A DNA stretch of 64,000 nt from Sunxiuqinia indica (GTDB lineage: Bacteria > Bacteroidota > Bacteroidia > Bacteroidales > Prolixibacteraceae): assembly GCF_009847015.1 (NCBI RefSeq), contig NZ_WVEM01000006.1, positions 186,001 through 250,000 on the forward strand, given 5' to 3'. The notes under the pieces are model-generated. The model had not been told where the DNA came from. It made no database searches and worked only from the letters and a program-made list of their open reading frames with translations. Made by a program: the position numbers and the translations under genes. This document shows, piece after piece, positions 46,234 through 54,243 of this stretch (positions within the stretch are counted from its first letter, which is position 1; every line of letters starts with the position of its first letter).

Positions 46234-47247
46234 ATGAAAACTCTTCAGGAATATATAAAGGAAGTACTAGGTGAAACAATAGTTGTGAACCGGTTACCTG
46301 AACACGAGGTAGCAAAGCTTCCAATGTATGTAAACCAATTGTATAGGATTTATACAACCAGACTTTTAGGAGTAGAGTTGGTATTGGCACAACTTATTGA
46401 TGATGAAAATATATCAGTTGCCCAAACAGAAAAGCAGATAAGAAATCTAAGAAATCTATTCAATAAAACCGTAGTTCTTTTACTCGACCATGTGGTGTCA
46501 TATAACCGTATCAGGCTAATAAGAAAGAAAGTGAATTTTATTGTGCCAGGGAAACAAGTTTTTTTGCCAGAAATGTTGGTTGACTTAAAAGACGGTGACA
46601 CCACAAAAAGCTCATTTAAAGAAAATCAGAAATTAATACCATCGGCACAAGTTATTGTACTGTACCAGATTTTAGGATTAAGCGAGTTGTGGGATATTGA
46701 GCAGAAGCCTTTTAAAGAAATAGCTTTTAAATTGAATTATTCACCAATGGCAATTAGCAAAGCAGTTGAGAATCTTCAGGTACTTGATTTAGTTACAGTT
46801 GCTGGTGAAAAAGAAAAATTCGTTCAATTCAATTACGATAAGGTAAAGCTTTGGGAAAAAATTGATGAAAATGACTTCTGGAATTATCCGGTGTTTAAAC
46901 GTGTTTATATCGATTCATTACCTCCAGGTATAAAAACATGGGACTGCAACACATCTGCCTTACCTGAATACTCAGATATGAATCCGAGTCGACAAAATTA
47001 TGTGGCTATAGGAAGAACAGAATACAATAGATTGAACAAACAAAACTTGCTTCTAAATGCCAATCCTACAGAAGGAAACTATTGTGTAGAAGTCTGGAAA
47101 TATAATCCAGGGGCTTTAGTGGATGCAGCAATTTTTACTGAGCAGACAGTTGATCCCTTGTCTTTGTATTTGACTTTGAAAAGTACGCCGGATGAAAGGA
47201 TTGAACTGGCATTGGAACAAATAAAAGAGAAATATATTTATGGTTAG
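46234..47247 (+). CDS. Winged-helix protein, probable AbiEi-type antitoxin/regulator
   Basis: A 337-residue protein starting at the ATG 13 bp after the operator. The first 145 residues are helical; a MarR-like winged helix follows (about 150-215: QVIVLYQILGLSELW, KEIAFKLNYSPMAISKAVENL). The C-terminal 120 residues are of unknown fold. It overlaps the nucleotidyltransferase gene by 8 bp, a coupling typical of toxin-antitoxin pairs. Classical AbiEi proteins carry their winged helix at the N-terminus; here it is central, so this is a variant antitoxin or a different regulator of the same toxin class. The role is inferred from pairing and the operator. Confidence 0.68.
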   Translation: MKTLQEYIKEVLGETIVVNRLPEHEVAKLPMYVNQLYRIYTTRLLGVELVLAQLIDDENISVAQTEKQIRNLRNLFNKTVVLLLDHVVSYNRIRLIRKKVNFIVPGKQVFLPEMLVDLKDGDTTKSSFKENQKLIPSAQVIVLYQILGLSELWDIEQKPFKEIAFKLNYSPMAISKAVENLQVLDLVTVAGEKEKFVQFNYDKVKLWEKIDENDFWNYPVFKRVYIDSLPPGIKTWDCNTSALPEYSDMNPSRQNYVAIGRTEYNRLNKQNLLLNANPTEGNYCVEVWKYNPGALVDAAIFTEQTVDPLSLYLTLKSTPDERIELALEQIKEKYIYG

Positions 47248-48007
47248 AGGGCTGGAAATATTCAAAGAGTATTTTAAAGACTATTCTGAAAATTATATAA
47301 TTATCGGAGGTACAGCATGCGATGTAATTATTGACAATGCCGGATTTGAAGCCAGAGCTACTAAAGACATCGATATAATATTAATCGTCGAAGCTTTATC
47401 TAAAGATTTCGTTCAAAAGTTTTGGAAATTCATCAATGATGGCGACTATGAGCGGAGAGAAAAAAGTGAAGATGAAAGAAAATACTATCGTTTTATTAAG
47501 CCAAAAACCAATGGTTTCCCTCTTCAAATTGAACTCTTTTCGAAGATTCCCGATTTAATGGATCTGGAAGGCGAGCCTCAGTTGACTCCTATTCCTGTTG
47601 ATGATGATTTGTCAAGTCTTTCGGCAATTTTGATGGATAACGAATATTATAAGTTCACCATCGATAATAGCAAGAAGGAGGAAGGTGCTCACTTTGCGGG
47701 AACAGAAGCTTTAATTTGCTTAAAAGCAAAAGCATTTCTGGATTTATCGCAACGGAAACTGGAGGGTGAAAAAATTGACGGTCGGAATATCAGAAAACAC
47801 AAAACAGATATATTTCGATTGGCTGTACTTCTGCCAGCAGAGCACAAGGTTGAATTACCGGCCGGAATAAAAAGCGATCTTAAGGCATTCGTTGACTCAA
47901 TTTCCAAAGAATTGCCTGACAATGCAATTTTTAAACAAATGGGCGTGGGGGCTATCGATGTAGAAGCAGTGTTCCAACAAATAAAAATTATCTTTTCTTT
48001 AGATTAA
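47240..48007 (+). CDS. AbiEii-like nucleotidyltransferase, probable toxin
   Basis: A 255-residue protein with the nucleotidyltransferase signature IIGGTACDV (GG-[ST], about residue 19) and KDIDIILIV (D-x-D, about 41), then a helical C-terminal half with KAKAFLDL and RKHKTDIFRL, as in AbiEii/MenA proteins. That family blocks growth by modifying tRNA or other targets and is held in check by the upstream partner gene. The 8-bp overlap with the winged-helix gene and the shared operator support a two-gene module. It lies inside a mobile element, so stabilization of the element or phage defence are plausible functions. Confidence 0.75.
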   Translation: MVRGLEIFKEYFKDYSENYIIIGGTACDVIIDNAGFEARATKDIDIILIVEALSKDFVQKFWKFINDGDYERREKSEDERKYYRFIKPKTNGFPLQIELFSKIPDLMDLEGEPQLTPIPVDDDLSSLSAILMDNEYYKFTIDNSKKEEGAHFAGTEALICLKAKAFLDLSQRKLEGEKIDGRNIRKHKTDIFRLAVLLPAEHKVELPAGIKSDLKAFVDSISKELPDNAIFKQMGVGAIDVEAVFQQIKIIFSLD

Positions 48008-48370
48008 AAACACCAAATCTCATTCAACCCCGTAAACACCTCCAGCAACATTTTCGGAAAATTTTCAAAAGGAAAAGAAATAAATAATGAATGGAAAAAG
48101 TGGAAGTGTTGATGTGAGATTTCAAAAAGTTTTAACCGAAGTATACGAGGTTAAGTCTTTTTGAAATTGGCTTTGCGTGTAGGCGGCAATTAACTCTTCC
48201 GGTTTTGGAATGAATGGCTTTATGTCGGAAGCTTTTGAAAACCCGGAGGGCTTGTTTTTCGACAAATGGAGACACCTTTGTGATAAGGTTGGTAAAACTT
48301 CTTTTATATATTTTTGAATGACTTACCGAAATGTTGATACTTTTGCTAATGGGTTATAATTATATTTGCC
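48008..48370. promoter_or_regulatory. 363-bp gap upstream of the AlbA/HATPase gene
   Basis: No gene is visible. TATATTTG at 48361-48368 region matches the -7 consensus but ends only a few bases from the ATG at 48371, which would make this promoter start inside the gene; an earlier promoter is therefore more likely for the full protein. Confidence 0.3.
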
Positions 48371-49609
48371 ATGACGCTATCTAAAGAGATACAAAAAGGT
48401 GAAAGTAAAACTCTTGAACTAAAAGAGTTTTTGCCAAAAAATGAAAGCATTGCCAAAACCGTTATTGCTTTCTCCAATACAAGTGGTGGAAAATTAGTTG
48501 TCGGAGTGAACGATAATCGGGAGATCACTGGGATTGACGACAATGAATTATTTGAAATGCAGGACAAAATCGCGTCGATAATTTCTGATAGCTGCTCTCC
48601 TGGAATTCTGCCTGAGATATACAGCGTGAATATTGAAAATAAGCTTCTGCTTGTTATTGAAATAGGACGTGGTAATCTTAAGCCTTACTTTTTAAAAAGT
48701 CAGGGAAAAGCCCAAGGCACCTACATTCGTATTGGAGCCACAAATCGACTTGCCGATACGGATGTCATTGCTGAACTTGAACGACAAAGACGCCATTTTA
48801 GTTATGATGAAGAAATTTGTTACGACGTGACATTCGATCAGCTCAACATTAATCCTTTAATTAAAAGATTTGAAGGTATTGGTAAATCTCTGAATAAAGA
48901 AAAGTTAAAAAACCTGCGACTTGTAAAATCAGACAATGGGACCGATTATCCAACCAATGCACTAATGATCTTGCTTGGAGAGTTCCCTCATTGTACTGTG
49001 AAATGTGCCAGATTTAAAGGCACGACTATGGATGTTTTTATTGACAAAAAAGAATATAGCGGAGATCTATTTTCAATTTTGGAAAATACCCAAAACTTTG
49101 TACTAAATCACGTCAATTTAAAAGCTGAAATAGAGGGATTATATCGAAAAGAAACCTATGAAATTCCGGAGGTCGCCTTACGTGAAGTATTAGTCAATGC
49201 CGTTATTCATCGTGACTATGTGAAACAGGGCAGGGATATTAAAGTCGGTGTTTATGATGATATCGTAAACGTCGTTTCTCCGGGGAGTTTACCCCACAAC
49301 ATCACAATAGAGGATATATTCAATGGACGTAGCGAAACGCGAAACAGAGTACTTGCAAACACGTTCAAAGAACTTGGTCTGATCGAACAATGGGGAAGTG
49401 GAATAAACCGAATCATAAATGCATGTAAACAATATGGTCTCGAAGTTCCAAAAATCGAAGAGCAAAATGATTTCTTTAATGTGGAAATCATGCGTCCGAA
49501 AGCTGAATCATCAAACACAAATAGCACCCAACTGACGGTGACCAATTACGACCGATTACGACCGATTACGACCGATTACGACCGATTACGACCGATTACG
49601 ACCGATTAA
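48371..49609 (+). CDS. AlbA_2/HATPase_c_4 protein ending in a 10-bp-repeat tract (phase-variable)
   Basis: A 412-residue protein with an N-terminal AlbA_2/Schlafen-like domain (1-125, ELKEFLPKNESIAKTVIAF and GKLVVGVND) and a C-terminal HATPase_c_4 domain (EVALREVLVNAVIHRDY at about 262, then SPGSLP and ANTFKELGLIEQWGSGI). The last 22 residues are coded by a tandem 10-bp repeat and read YDRLRPITTD twice, then stop. The winged-helix domain that normally ends such proteins is present immediately downstream in another frame (49612-49809). As 10 is not a multiple of 3, a copy-number change would switch the domain on or off. These proteins act in gene regulation or in some defence systems; the role here is unknown. 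Confidence 0.85.
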   Translation: MTLSKEIQKGESKTLELKEFLPKNESIAKTVIAFSNTSGGKLVVGVNDNREITGIDDNELFEMQDKIASIISDSCSPGILPEIYSVNIENKLLLVIEIGRGNLKPYFLKSQGKAQGTYIRIGATNRLADTDVIAELERQRRHFSYDEEICYDVTFDQLNINPLIKRFEGIGKSLNKEKLKNLRLVKSDNGTDYPTNALMILLGEFPHCTVKCARFKGTTMDVFIDKKEYSGDLFSILENTQNFVLNHVNLKAEIEGLYRKETYEIPEVALREVLVNAVIHRDYVKQGRDIKVGVYDDIVNVVSPGSLPHNITIEDIFNGRSETRNRVLANTFKELGLIEQWGSGINRIINACKQYGLEVPKIEEQNDFFNVEIMRPKAESSNTNSTQLTVTNYDRLRPITTDYDRLRPITTD

Positions 49610-49610
49610 G
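49541..49610 (+). repeat. Seven-copy 10-bp tandem repeat (ACCGATTACG)
   Basis: Units: ACCAATTACG, five perfect ACCGATTACG, then ACCGATTAAG. The C-to-A change in the last unit makes the TAA stop of the upstream gene. The array has no stop in any plus-strand frame, and all three frames read the same 10-residue cycle, so frame can change without harming the linker. It is a typical slipped-strand tract. Confidence 0.95.
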
Positions 49611-49611
49611 T

Positions 49612-49809
49612 TTGGAAGAAAAGAAAATATTGGAGTATCTGCTTGATAATGAAAAAATATCTCGTAAGCAAGCTGTTAGCCTTTTAGAACTTGGAGAGAC
49701 TAAGGTCAAAGAAATATTTGGATCCTTGCTCTCCAGGCAATTGATTCAAAGAAACGGTAGAGGGCGGAGCACCTTTTATACATTAACTCCAAATCCTTTG
49801 GATAAATAA
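49612..49809 (+). pseudogene. Out-of-frame winged-helix C-terminal domain of the AlbA/HATPase gene
   Basis: The 65 codons (LEEKKILEYLL, KISRKQAVSLLELGETKVKEIF, then GRGRSTFYTL) encode a winged helix of the kind that closes AlbA_2/HATPase proteins. It has no good start of its own (TTG at 49612). Its frame is +1 relative to the upstream gene after the repeat; adding one 10-bp unit, or removing two, joins it to give a protein of about 480 residues. I treat it as the OFF-state second half rather than an independent gene. Confidence 0.75.
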
Positions 49810-50050
49810 GTTGTCCAGTTACACAACGAGCACCACAGTTGCTGCATCAAAACGCAAAATCAGCGAGCCCCCTAGTGCTATACGCCACCTACATTATTTG
49901 CTTACAATATGCATATTACATCATAAAAAAACATTGATCCCTGTCGCACCTCTAGTAAATATTTGCGACATACACTTTTTATTCTTTGGTCCATTTCCTT
50001 ATTTGAACAGAATATTCGAATGACGTGAAATAGCTCAAGCAACCAAAAAA

Positions 50051-50347
50051 TCACCTGACAAGCAGCCACATCACCTCCATCAACAAAAATAAAACCACCA
50101 CTCCAATCAGCACTAAAAACCATCTCGGAATAACCAATTTCCTTTGCAAGACGTTTTCATGATCTTTTAGTATTTGCTCTAATTTGCCAGTATTCAAATC
50201 AACCTTTAATTTGGTTGTTTTTAGTTCCTCAAGCTGTTTGGCTATTTCCGGAGCCACCTCTTTGACATTTTCAGTAGTTTCTTTAAGTTGTTCGATTTCA
50301 CTGGTGAGGATTTCCAGTAATTTGCGTTGCGATAAATTATCTCTCAT
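50051..50347 (-). CDS. Small coiled-coil protein with C-terminal membrane anchor
   Basis: A 98-residue protein: residues 1-70 are a heptad-rich charged helix (IEQLKETTENVKEV, KQLEELKTTKLKV), and residues 73-95 are a membrane helix (WFLVLIGVVVLFLLMEVMWLLV). It follows the relaxase gene by 4 bp on the minus strand, so it is the last gene of the mobilization operon. I do not recognise the family with certainty; similar small proteins commonly follow mobA in Bacteroidota elements. A role in anchoring the mobilization complex is a guess. The gap 49810-50050 between it and the convergent cargo holds nothing recognisable. Confidence 0.7.
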   Translation of the reverse strand: MRDNLSQRKLLEILTSEIEQLKETTENVKEVAPEIAKQLEELKTTKLKVDLNTGKLEQILKDHENVLQRKLVIPRWFLVLIGVVVLFLLMEVMWLLVR

Positions 50348-50351
50348 GTTG

Positions 50352-51089
50352 TCAGATTTTAAGTTGGTAACGGTTTGTTCTCCTGTTTTGCTTGATGGCT
50401 TTTTGAAGGTTGGAGGCGCTCAATGCGCGGTGAACCGAGCTGGCTTTGATGGAATCTTTCCCAACCTGAAACTTAAGTCCTACGACTTTACCGTTTGAGG
50501 CTTGTTTCAGATGAGTGGTTACGCCTTCTTGCTCCATAAGCCGGGCATATTCAAAGATATCATCCGGCTTCAACTGCCAGATTTTATCGTGAGCTAAGCC
50601 GATGGTTCGTCTCAACCTGCATTCTTTCTCCTGTTGCACTTTCCTGGCCGTTGTCAGATTCCATTCTTGGGCAATTCGCTCAGCAACACGTTGGGCTTTT
50701 TTACCAATGTAGTTATCCTTTCGGGCCTTCCCTTCCGTGTTGATCCGATTCACATAAATGTGAAGATGCGCATGCTTCCTGTCTTTATGCAGGAATGAAA
50801 TACTCTGGTTTTCCGAAAGGTTCATTTGGCTTAAAAACTGGTCTGCGATTGTAATAAAGTCCGACTTTGTAAGCCTGTTCCCATCTTCTATAGAGGGGCT
50901 GAGGACAAACGAAAACGAATTTCGCTGACACCGTGCATTCAGGCTTTGGAACACCCAGAATTCTTTGGCGATCTCCGTCCCCGTTTCACCAACGAGCCGG
51001 TTGCGGCTGAGCTCCTCTGCCTTGATCTTGTTCCTTGCGTAATTGACCGCATTGGAGATATGCGATATGCTTTTGCCTTTCCCGATCAT
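50352..51089 (-). CDS. mobA: MobA-type relaxase
   Basis: A 245-residue mobilization nuclease. Motif I is SHISNAVNYARN, with Tyr17 a likely nucleophile. Motif III is HKDRKHAHLHIYVNRI, the His-rich metal site. It nicks oriT and leads the strand in conjugal transfer using the machinery of another element, since no transfer genes are visible here. The length is short compared with large relaxases, but is usual for mobilizable Bacteroidota elements. The ATG overlaps the mobC stop (ATGA). Confidence 0.9.
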   Translation of the reverse strand: MIGKGKSISHISNAVNYARNKIKAEELSRNRLVGETGTEIAKEFWVFQSLNARCQRNSFSFVLSPSIEDGNRLTKSDFITIADQFLSQMNLSENQSISFLHKDRKHAHLHIYVNRINTEGKARKDNYIGKKAQRVAERIAQEWNLTTARKVQQEKECRLRRTIGLAHDKIWQLKPDDIFEYARLMEQEGVTTHLKQASNGKVVGLKFQVGKDSIKASSVHRALSASNLQKAIKQNRRTNRYQLKI

Positions 51090-51394
51090 TGCTGAAATTT
51101 CTGAAGATGTTGTTTGACAAGGGAAATGACTTCTTCCAGTTCCCGGAGGATCATGTCGTTTTTGTAAAAGTGCTGGCTTTTAATCAGGTTAGAGATCGTT
51201 TTAAAGTTCCGGTGATACGTATGCAGATTTTTATAAACCTCCAGTTCCTCCTGCGAGAAACGTAGGGCAACTTTTTGATTCAGGGCAGCTCGCCGGGCAA
51301 ATTCGCTGGTGCTTAAACCAGTCTCTTTGGCCGCCAGAGCAATCGCCTTTTTCTCGATGTAACTTACCCGAAAAGAAATGTATTGTGTTCTCAT
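51086..51394 (-). CDS. mobC: MobC-like mobilization accessory protein
   Basis: A 102-residue DNA-binding protein with a ribbon-helix-helix-like N-terminus (ISFRVSYIEKKAIALAAKETGLSTSEFARRAAL) given here as residues 6-38, and a helical C-terminus with LISNLIKSQ-like pattern (ISNLIKSQHFYKN). MobC proteins assist the relaxase at oriT. It overlaps mobA by 4 bp and lies just downstream of an oriT-like region. Confidence 0.88.
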   Translation of the reverse strand: MRTQYISFRVSYIEKKAIALAAKETGLSTSEFARRAALNQKVALRFSQEELEVYKNLHTYHRNFKTISNLIKSQHFYKNDMILRELEEVISLVKQHLQKFQQ

Positions 51395-51418
51395 CTTATT
51401 AAAAATTAATGTCCCTGT

Positions 51419-51495
51419 GAAAAATCAAAGATTTTTCTCCCTTTGCGAGTTTAGGAGCAAAGCAAGATGGTTTTGTGCAACAAAGACACATCTTG
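51419..51495. other. oriT-like cluster of three inverted repeats
   Basis: The gap between the toprim gene and mobC (51395-51502) contains GAAAAATC/GATTTTTC (51419-51437), CTTTGC/GCAAAG (51441-51462) and CAAGATG/CATCTTG (51463-51495) one after another. Origins of transfer commonly lie directly upstream of mobC-mobA and consist of such repeats. The nick site is not identified. Confidence 0.5.
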
Positions 51496-51502
51496 AAATA
51501 GC

Positions 51503-52387
51503 TTACCGCCGGGGCCTGCGAAACCGTCTACTATGGCTGACCAAAAATTCATTCAGGTCGTTTTTTGATGTGTAAACTCCGGAGAGATCCACACTGCCAT
51601 TTACCTTTTCCAGAAGCTTTTGAGTGGCTTTCCTGCCTGCAGGGTCATTGTCCAGGTAGAGGCAGGTTTTGGAATAGTTCTCAATAACCGGCATGGCCCG
51701 TTCTGTGAAAGAGAGGGAATTCAAAATCAAAAAATCAGATTTCAGCGGTAAGCCGGGATACAAGGTAAGCAAACTAAAAAAGTCGAACATCCCTTCAGTA
51801 ACTGATAACATCTGCTTTGCTCTTGAAATCAATGAATAGTTTTTGGGTGAGCTGGAATTCTTAAAATACGGATTCCTGAGTTCCCAGCCACCGGAAACAT
51901 TTTTAAGGCCGATGGCAAAATAAGTTGAACCTTTTAACGAATAATACACCTGCCGGGCATACCTGGCTGCCTGGTGTGGATTTACATTCCTTGAGCTGAG
52001 GTAGTTTATCAGCTTCGGATGTTTCAGTGGAAGTACTTTTTCGATTTTGATTTCATCTTTCGGTTTCAACACGGCAAAAGAATTTTGCTGTTGAAAAGAG
52101 AAAGATGGAATATCCCTGCTCAGAATGGACAAGGCCTGTTGCACGGTGCAATGGTTGTTCATTTCGATGACCAAGTCAATGACATTTCCGCCCCGCCCCA
52201 GGCCATGATCGTACCACCGATTCAGTATCTTGGAAACCTTGAATGAAGGCACACGTTCGTCCCTGAGAGGACTCAGGTACCAGGCTTCTTTAGGGGTTTC
52301 GCGATAAGCCAGGTAACCGGCATTTCTCAGAAACCCGGTAATCAGCATATCACGTGCCTGGTCACATTGTAGTTTTTGTGTTTTCAT
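51503..52387 (-). CDS. Toprim-domain primase-like protein of the mobile element
   Basis: A 294-residue protein with a DnaG-like N-terminal region (YLSPLRDERVPSF, where the zinc-binding Cys of CHC2 fingers are missing) and a toprim domain: SVTEGMFDFFSLL carries the catalytic Glu (about 195) and LYLDNDPAGRKA the D-x-D (about 245). Such proteins are standard in mobilizable elements and act in element replication or transfer priming. I start at the ATG at 52387; a TTG lies two codons upstream. Confidence 0.87.
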   Translation of the reverse strand: MKTQKLQCDQARDMLITGFLRNAGYLAYRETPKEAWYLSPLRDERVPSFKVSKILNRWYDHGLGRGGNVIDLVIEMNNHCTVQQALSILSRDIPSFSFQQQNSFAVLKPKDEIKIEKVLPLKHPKLINYLSSRNVNPHQAARYARQVYYSLKGSTYFAIGLKNVSGGWELRNPYFKNSSSPKNYSLISRAKQMLSVTEGMFDFFSLLTLYPGLPLKSDFLILNSLSFTERAMPVIENYSKTCLYLDNDPAGRKATQKLLEKVNGSVDLSGVYTSKNDLNEFLVSHSRRFRRPRR

Positions 52388-52419
52388 CAGCAATATGTCT
52401 TAGATTTTTTTGATGAACT

Positions 52420-52559
52420 GATGAGACATGCCATATACCACTCGCTACCTGCCACTTAGAACTCATCGTTTTCTCATCGTCTCATCATTTTGATTGTTGA
52501 TCTTTAAGCATCGCTCATCATTTTTGATTTTGATGAGCTTGTGATGAATAATTGATGAG
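52420..52559. repeat. Iteron-like CTCATC repeats (possible replication origin)
   Basis: Seven copies of CTCATC lie in 140 bp: forward at 52462, 52473, 52481 and 52514, and reverse (GATGAG) at 52420, 52532 and 52554, with further near copies (TGATGAA, TTTCATC). The tract is AT-rich and lies between the helicase and toprim genes. Repeats of this kind are typical of binding sites for replication initiators. Confidence 0.55.
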
Positions 52560-52590
52560 TATTTATATTTTTGATTTTCAATAGCATAGA

Positions 52591-53808
52591 TTATTCTTTC
52601 ATCGTTTCATCAAAATTTTCCAGTAAAAAATCCTTTTTCACCCTATAAAAGCGTCCGGTAGTAGTTTCCCGGCTAATTTCCCCTTTGCCCCAGATGATAA
52701 ATTTCTCATAAGACAAAGAGTTTTCTTTGGGAGTCAGCCGCCACTCCTTCTTTAGTATACGCCTGATTTGGGTCAGATCCGTTTTCACCCTGGCCTGGTT
52801 GACGGCATACATGGCATCCAATGGACAAAAATCAATTTCATCCAGATCATATTTTTCCATGACCATCAACAGGATGCTGGCCAGCTCCTTCTCCACCCGG
52901 CTCCGGTTATGTTTGACCAGGTTCTGCAACGCCGGTGTCCAAATCCGGGATGGAGGGAACCACATCCGACTACTTTCTTTTGTAATTAGTTTTCTATTGT
53001 TTAAGAAATACTGGAAAGCCGGAATTTCACCCATCAGCTTTTGAAGAAGCTGGGTGTCCTCACGTTTAAGCCTGGGAATTTTACGCACCCAAAACCGTTC
53101 TTCCGCCGCATCAATTTTGATAAAGTTGTCTTCATTGTTGCTGCAGAGGATGAATTTCCCGAAAAACTCAACTTCAATCTTATCCTTTCCCTTTGCCTCC
53201 AGCTTATTGTAGTTGGTTGTGCTGAGGTACTTGATGCGTTCGGTCAGTTCCTCTTTATTAAAGAGGACTTCATCAATGCAAATCAATAGCTTGTTGGTCC
53301 AGTCCGAATTAAACTGGCTACCGAAACTGTCGTTTGTCAGGTAGGTCAGGTTATTTTCAAAAAGGGCTTTCAACCATTTCAGGAAGGTACTTTTCCCTGT
53401 TGATCGCTCTTTTGATACCAGGCAAAGGATGGGCAGTATTTGCACCGGCTTTTGATAAAGCAGTTGCAAATAATCCAGTCCAAGTTCAAACTGGTTGCCA
53501 AAAATATGTTTGACAAACAGCCGGGTAACATCAATTGTCCCTTCTTTGGGGTGATTACCCAGAGGTGAATACCTGTTGTAAAATCCCGAGTAAACCTGTT
53601 TGAAATCCGTATGGCTGGGAATACAGGTAAAACCATCGTATTTGGGAATCCGGCTGACAAAGCTCTTCCCGTGATCCTGTTTAATGGTATCGATATTCCA
53701 GGGGACAAGGATCTCGTTAAAGTCACCGGAAATGGTGGGTGCTTTTACTTTTTTGAAATAAGAAGTTCCGACCCGGATATAAAGATTATCTTTCATCATG
53801 ACTGCCAT
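52591..53808 (-). CDS. SF3-type primase-helicase (DUF5906/VirE-like) of the mobile element
   Basis: A 405-residue ATPase. The Walker A is KERSTGKSTFL (about residue 140) and the Walker B is KLLICIDEV (about 183), followed by sensor-like LCSNNED and an Arg finger region AAEERFWVRKIPR. This is the helicase found in most Bacteroidota mobilizable elements, next to a toprim primase. It probably unwinds the circular form for replication. It begins 6 bp after the stop of the HTH gene, so they form one operon. Confidence 0.87.
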   Translation of the reverse strand: MAVMMKDNLYIRVGTSYFKKVKAPTISGDFNEILVPWNIDTIKQDHGKSFVSRIPKYDGFTCIPSHTDFKQVYSGFYNRYSPLGNHPKEGTIDVTRLFVKHIFGNQFELGLDYLQLLYQKPVQILPILCLVSKERSTGKSTFLKWLKALFENNLTYLTNDSFGSQFNSDWTNKLLICIDEVLFNKEELTERIKYLSTTNYNKLEAKGKDKIEVEFFGKFILCSNNEDNFIKIDAAEERFWVRKIPRLKREDTQLLQKLMGEIPAFQYFLNNRKLITKESSRMWFPPSRIWTPALQNLVKHNRSRVEKELASILLMVMEKYDLDEIDFCPLDAMYAVNQARVKTDLTQIRRILKKEWRLTPKENSLSYEKFIIWGKGEISRETTTGRFYRVKKDFLLENFDETMKE

Positions 53809-53814
53809 TAGCTG

Positions 53815-54117
53815 TTATGATTTTCTATTCCGGGACAGCAGCTGGTTAAACGTTTCCTCTGCCTCAAAATCTTCTTCTGAGATGCCCATCAACCATCGGT
53901 CAATATCCTTTTTGTAAAAGAACTTTTGCCGGATGTTGGTATTTGAACCTGTAGGAATGAGCTTTTTGCTCAGTAGCTTATAGATCTTGCTTTTTGACAG
54001 GCCCGTATACTGAGCCAACTCTTCAACGTTCAACACGGTCTTGTTCTCAAAAAGCAGGCTTTTGATTTGCTTCAGTTCACTAAGAACTTGCTTTGAAAGA
54101 AATGTTTGATTTTCCAT
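53815..54117 (-). CDS. HTH_17/excisionase-family DNA-binding protein
   Basis: A 100-residue protein with a helix-turn-helix of the MerR/excisionase type (NVEELAQYTGLSKSKIYKLLSKKLIP, described at residues 29-54) and a wing ending YKKDIDRWL. It heads the replication/mobilization operon and probably acts as excisionase (recombination directionality factor) or operon regulator. A cluster of GATTAC sites lies about 90 bp upstream. Confidence 0.88.
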   Translation of the reverse strand: MENQTFLSKQVLSELKQIKSLLFENKTVLNVEELAQYTGLSKSKIYKLLSKKLIPTGSNTNIRQKFFYKKDIDRWLMGISEEDFEAEETFNQLLSRNRKS

Positions 54118-54204
54118 AGAGCCAATATTTGATGATTAATGACGCCAAAGGCATAAAATTTTCATCAGCAAATATGTGGCTGTATCTATCGGTATATCAA
54201 GAAG

Positions 54205-54232
54205 GTAATCGGGATTACGGGCTGATTACGGG
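54205..54232. promoter_or_regulatory. GTAATC/GATTAC operator-like repeats
   Basis: GGTAATC (54204-54210), GATTACGGG (54213-54221) and a second GATTACGGG (54224-54232) form one inverted and one direct repeat upstream of the HTH gene. It is a likely binding site for that protein. Confidence 0.45.
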
Positions 54233-54243
54233 AAAAATACCGT

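Noticed and set aside
49811-50023. 70-codon plus-strand open frame after the AlbA/HATPase locus
   Set aside because: Low-complexity translation without domains, located between convergent genes; probably chance.
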